13,891 nucleotides of DNA, taken from Spirochaetaceae bacterium (GTDB taxonomy: Bacteria; Spirochaetota; Spirochaetia; UBA9216). The position numbers and the translations under genes are program-made. The notes beneath the pieces are model-generated. The model saw only the letters and a list, made by a program, of their open reading frames with translations, did no database searches and was not told the DNA's origin. Shown here piece by piece: positions 11,960-13,891 of the stretch. Numbering within the stretch: position 1 is the stretch's first letter; each line of letters starts with the position of its first letter. The stretch covers positions 1-13,891 of the forward strand of contig JAQQAK010000193.1 in assembly GCA_028527945.1 (NCBI GenBank), written 5' to 3'.

Positions 11960-13136
11960 AAAAGCAATTTCCAAAAACCGTGCCTTGTTATATACGGTTA
12001 TCGTTTTTCTTGGTGCGTATTTTATTCCGTTTAATTCTCCAAGGGTAAGCGGCGCAATACAGGAAGCATTTCTTATGCTTTCAGATTACGCAAGACAGCA
12101 TGTGTTGTTGTGTCTTGTTCCCGCAATGTTTATTGCCGGAGCTATTACTGTTTTTCTAAACCAGCAGGCTGTTATCAGATACTTGGGGCCAAAAGCATCA
12201 AAGATTGTCTCATATGGCGTTGCTTCGGTTTCAGGAGCTATTCTTGCTGTCTGTTCATGCACAGTGCTTCCTCTTTTTAAGGGTATATATAAAAAAGGCG
12301 CTGGCTTGGGGCCAGCAATAAGTTTTTTATATTCAGGACCTGCTATTAATATTTTAGCAATAATTCTGTCCTATAAGGTTTTTGGCTGGCAGCTTGGCCT
12401 TGCTCGAATGATTGGCGCAATAGTATTTGCGGTTATTATTGGTTTGCTAATGCACCTTATCTTTAAAAAAGAAGATGAAGCACGGCTTGCTGATGAAAGG
12501 CCGTTTAACTATCAGGGCTCAGAAGAAGAGAAGTCTTTAGGTCAAATGGCTCTTTATATGTTTTCAATGATTGGTATTCTGGTTTTTATAAACTGGGCGA
12601 ACTCAAAGGGTGGCAGCGCTGTTTGGGATGCGATATATAGAAGCAAATACTGGATAACCGGAGTTTTTGCTGTTATTCTTGTTTTTACACTGGTAAAATG
12701 GTTTTCCAAGGATGAATTAAAAAATTGGGTTATTGAAACAAGAGATTTTTCATTGCAGATTCTACCATATCTTTTCTTTGGAGTTCTTGTTGCAGGATTT
12801 TTGCTTGGAAGGCCAAATCATGATGCATTAATTCCTACAGAATGGGTTGCCTCATTGGTTGGAGGTAACTCAGTTTTATCAAACTTTATTGCTTCTATCT
12901 CTGGAGCGTTTATGTACTTTGCTACTCTTACAGAAGTTCCTATTTTACAGGGGCTACTTGGCGCCGGAATGGGAAAGGGTCCTGCATTGGCCTTAATGTT
13001 GGCTGGTCCTTCATTATCTCTTCCATCAATGCTAGTTATAGGTGGAGAACTTGGTTTCAAGAAAACAGCAGTTTATGTCGTTCTTGTTGTTATAATGTCA
13101 ACTTTGGCTGGACTGCTTTTTGGAGCAATAATTTAG
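11952..13136 (+). CDS. ArsP/YraQ (SO_0444)-type permease, putative metal/metalloid efflux
   Basis: This 394-residue integral membrane protein has about ten hydrophobic segments in two similar halves. The first half carries SVSGAILAVCSCTVLPLFKG with Cys101-Ser-Cys103, then GAGLGPAISFLYSGPAINI. The second carries SISGAFMYFATLTEVPILQG, then GKGPALALMLAGPSLSLPS, so an internal duplication is visible and only the first half keeps the cysteines. A charged cytoplasmic loop (about 170-195) separates them. The family includes ArsP, which exports methylated trivalent arsenicals, and SO_0444-type transporters proposed for Cu/Zn; the substrate here is open. AGAGGA at 11941-11946 precedes ATG by five bases. 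The ArsR-type regulator and two Cys-rich partners support an efflux role. Confidence 0.85.
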   Translation: MAKKAISKNRALLYTVIVFLGAYFIPFNSPRVSGAIQEAFLMLSDYARQHVLLCLVPAMFIAGAITVFLNQQAVIRYLGPKASKIVSYGVASVSGAILAVCSCTVLPLFKGIYKKGAGLGPAISFLYSGPAINILAIILSYKVFGWQLGLARMIGAIVFAVIIGLLMHLIFKKEDEARLADERPFNYQGSEEEKSLGQMALYMFSMIGILVFINWANSKGGSAVWDAIYRSKYWITGVFAVILVFTLVKWFSKDELKNWVIETRDFSLQILPYLFFGVLVAGFLLGRPNHDALIPTEWVASLVGGNSVLSNFIASISGAFMYFATLTEVPILQGLLGAGMGKGPALALMLAGPSLSLPSMLVIGGELGFKKTAVYVVLVVIMSTLAGLLFGAII

Positions 13137-13157
13137 ATTTATACTGCTTAAAAAAAG

Positions 13158-13190
13158 AGGCTGTCTTATAAGTATAGGATGGCCTTTCTT
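13158..13190 (+). terminator. Probable intrinsic terminator of the permease operon
   Basis: Starting 22 bases after the permease stop, AGGCTGTCTTATA (13158-13170) pairs with TATAGGATGGCCT (13173-13185), including three G-T wobbles. The tip would open into a larger loop in practice. TTCTT follows directly, with more T-rich sequence beyond. Confidence 0.6.
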
Positions 13191-13212
13191 AATTGTTATT
13201 TAAAATTTATAT

Positions 13213-13263
13213 CTCAAACAAATCTTGTTATAATTTGGTATAATTATATGGTGCTTGTTTGAG
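13213..13263. repeat. 9-bp inverted repeat around two TATAAT boxes in the gene-free stretch after the permease operon
   Basis: CTCAAACAA (13213-13221) and TTGTTTGAG (13255-13263) are perfect inverted repeats 33 bases apart. Between them TATAAT occurs twice (13229-13234 and 13239-13244), without a clear -35 box. The rest of 13191-13382 is AT-rich. It has only a weak CTAAATA...TATTTAG inverted repeat (13288-13313), which might serve the convergent gene's 3' end, and no ORF or RNA gene was seen. Confidence 0.3.
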
Positions 13264-13382
13264 TAGAATTTTTCTATTTATTGAAGACTAAATAAATATA
13301 ACTAACTATTTAGCCAGAAAATAAATTCAAAGTTGTACTTGTTGTAATTTACCATATATGTTTTTATATTTTTAGAGGAACT

Positions 13383-13891
13383 TTAATTAGTAATTGTATA
13401 GAAAGTCCCGTCGCTTTTTCTAAATTTTGTACCAGCTGGGGAGCTTGATATATTAGGCATAATCCCTGATTGTATTTCTCCTATAGGTGTTGTAATAAAT
13501 TCAGTGGTAGGAATTTCAATACCAGATATTACTTGACTAGGAAAATCGGACTCAACAGTAACATGTGATGCGTTTACATTAAATTCAATAATCACATTTT
13601 CCATTTTAAAAGTTACCCCTTTGGGAACTGTACCATTTATTAATACTTCATAATCACCGGCTTCTTCATCACTAACTTTAGCACTATAATTTGTGTTTGT
13701 TTTTAATTGTTCTGCATAAATTATAACAATATTGTTTATTGCAACAAGATCGCCATCTGTATTTCTAATATAACCGCTATAAACATCAGCAGAACTTCTC
13801 GGTGTAACATCTGCATTTGCTGATATACTAAATCCTATCGTTAATGTTTTAGAGGTCGAAGTTTCTTCTTCAGTAGTTTCTTCTTCAGTAG
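13383..13891 (-). CDS. Putative surface or secreted protein, C-terminal part (5' end outside window)
   Basis: The minus-strand frame stays open from the stop at 13383 to the window edge, giving 168 residues. The ATG at 13604 lies inside it and is not the start. Reading N to C there is an acidic Thr/Glu linker (TEEETTEEETSTS) and a segment SGYIRNTDGDLVAINNIVIIY ending in GDYEVLINGTVPKGVTF. This second segment resembles a small beta-sandwich of the carboxypeptidase-regulatory/SpaA kind. A further beta-rich part without cysteines ends FYTITN. Thr/Glu linkers joining such domains are common in cell-surface proteins, which suggests export, but no signal peptide is in view. I do not recognise the protein itself. 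Confidence 0.6.
   Translation of the reverse strand, partial: TEEETTEEETSTSKTLTIGFSISANADVTPRSSADVYSGYIRNTDGDLVAINNIVIIYAEQLKTNTNYSAKVSDEEAGDYEVLINGTVPKGVTFKMENVIIEFNVNASHVTVESDFPSQVISGIEIPTTEFITTPIGEIQSGIMPNISSSPAGTKFRKSDGTFYTITN
13861..13890. repeat. Tandem 15-bp repeat encoding TEEET
   Basis: GTTTCTTCTTCAGTA occurs twice in perfect tandem and the next base continues the pattern at the window edge. On the coding (minus) strand it specifies the pentapeptide Thr-Glu-Glu-Glu-Thr. The array probably extends beyond the window and could vary in copy number without shifting the frame. Confidence 0.75.

Noticed and set aside
13383..13604. A 73-residue gene starting at the ATG at 13604
   Set aside because: The frame is open upstream to the window edge with protein-like sequence and in-frame repeats; the ATG is internal to a larger partial gene.
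1..13891. CRISPR array, insertion sequence, integrase or toxin-antitoxin system
   Set aside because: No regularly spaced repeats, transposase or recombinase motifs or paired small toxin/antitoxin frames were seen on either strand.

Overview
The window looks like chromosomal DNA from a low-GC Treponema-like spirochete. The basis is the linked dnaX-ybaB-recR set, the general character of the proteins and the AT-rich composition. The genus is an inference, and no rRNA, tRNA or other marker in the window confirms it. Most of the window is ordinary core genome. The accessory-looking parts are at about 10.7-11.3 kb and from 11.3 kb to the end.

Layout. (1) 1-1919, plus strand: the 3' end of dnaX (cut by the window edge), ybaB/ebfC and recR, a tightly packed replication and recombination-repair operon. 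(2) 1897-2823, minus strand: a membrane transporter of the bile acid:sodium symporter (BASS/SBF) superfamily whose 3' end overlaps recR by 23 bp. (3) 3027-7933, plus strand: gatC-gatA-gatB-aspS, one operon for tRNA-dependent amidation. The AspRS carries His33 and Gly85, the pair associated with non-discriminating AspRSs. AspRS could therefore supply Asp-tRNA(Asn), which GatCAB would convert to Asn-tRNA(Asn). (4) 8034-9710, plus strand: a membrane-bound GGDEF diguanylate cyclase with a periplasmic domain, preceded by two strong hairpins. (5) 9711-10691, minus strand: a PfkB-family, adenosine-kinase-like kinase, directly abutting the cyclase stop codon. (6) 10692-10909: a non-coding spacer containing an abrupt GC-rich island of about 120 bp that looks like a repeat element. 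(7) 10910-13136: a divergent module. An ArsR/SmtB repressor on the minus strand faces a three-gene operon on the plus strand: a small CxxC thioredoxin-like protein, a Cys-rich DGC-domain protein and an ArsP/YraQ-type permease with a Cys-Ser-Cys motif. The shared promoter region has a nested inverted repeat. The operon ends in a terminator-like hairpin. (8) 13383-13891, minus strand: the C-terminal part of a probable surface or secreted protein with a TEEET repeat linker, running off the window.

Points that stand out are the metal- or metalloid-responsive module at 10.9-13.1 kb, the GC-rich island, the asparagine-rich tail of GatC at the head of an amidation operon, and a recurring promoter geometry. 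In that geometry, genes without a Shine-Dalgarno sequence have -35/-10-like boxes placed so that transcription would begin at the start codon. No CRISPR array, insertion sequence, tRNA or rRNA gene was seen.
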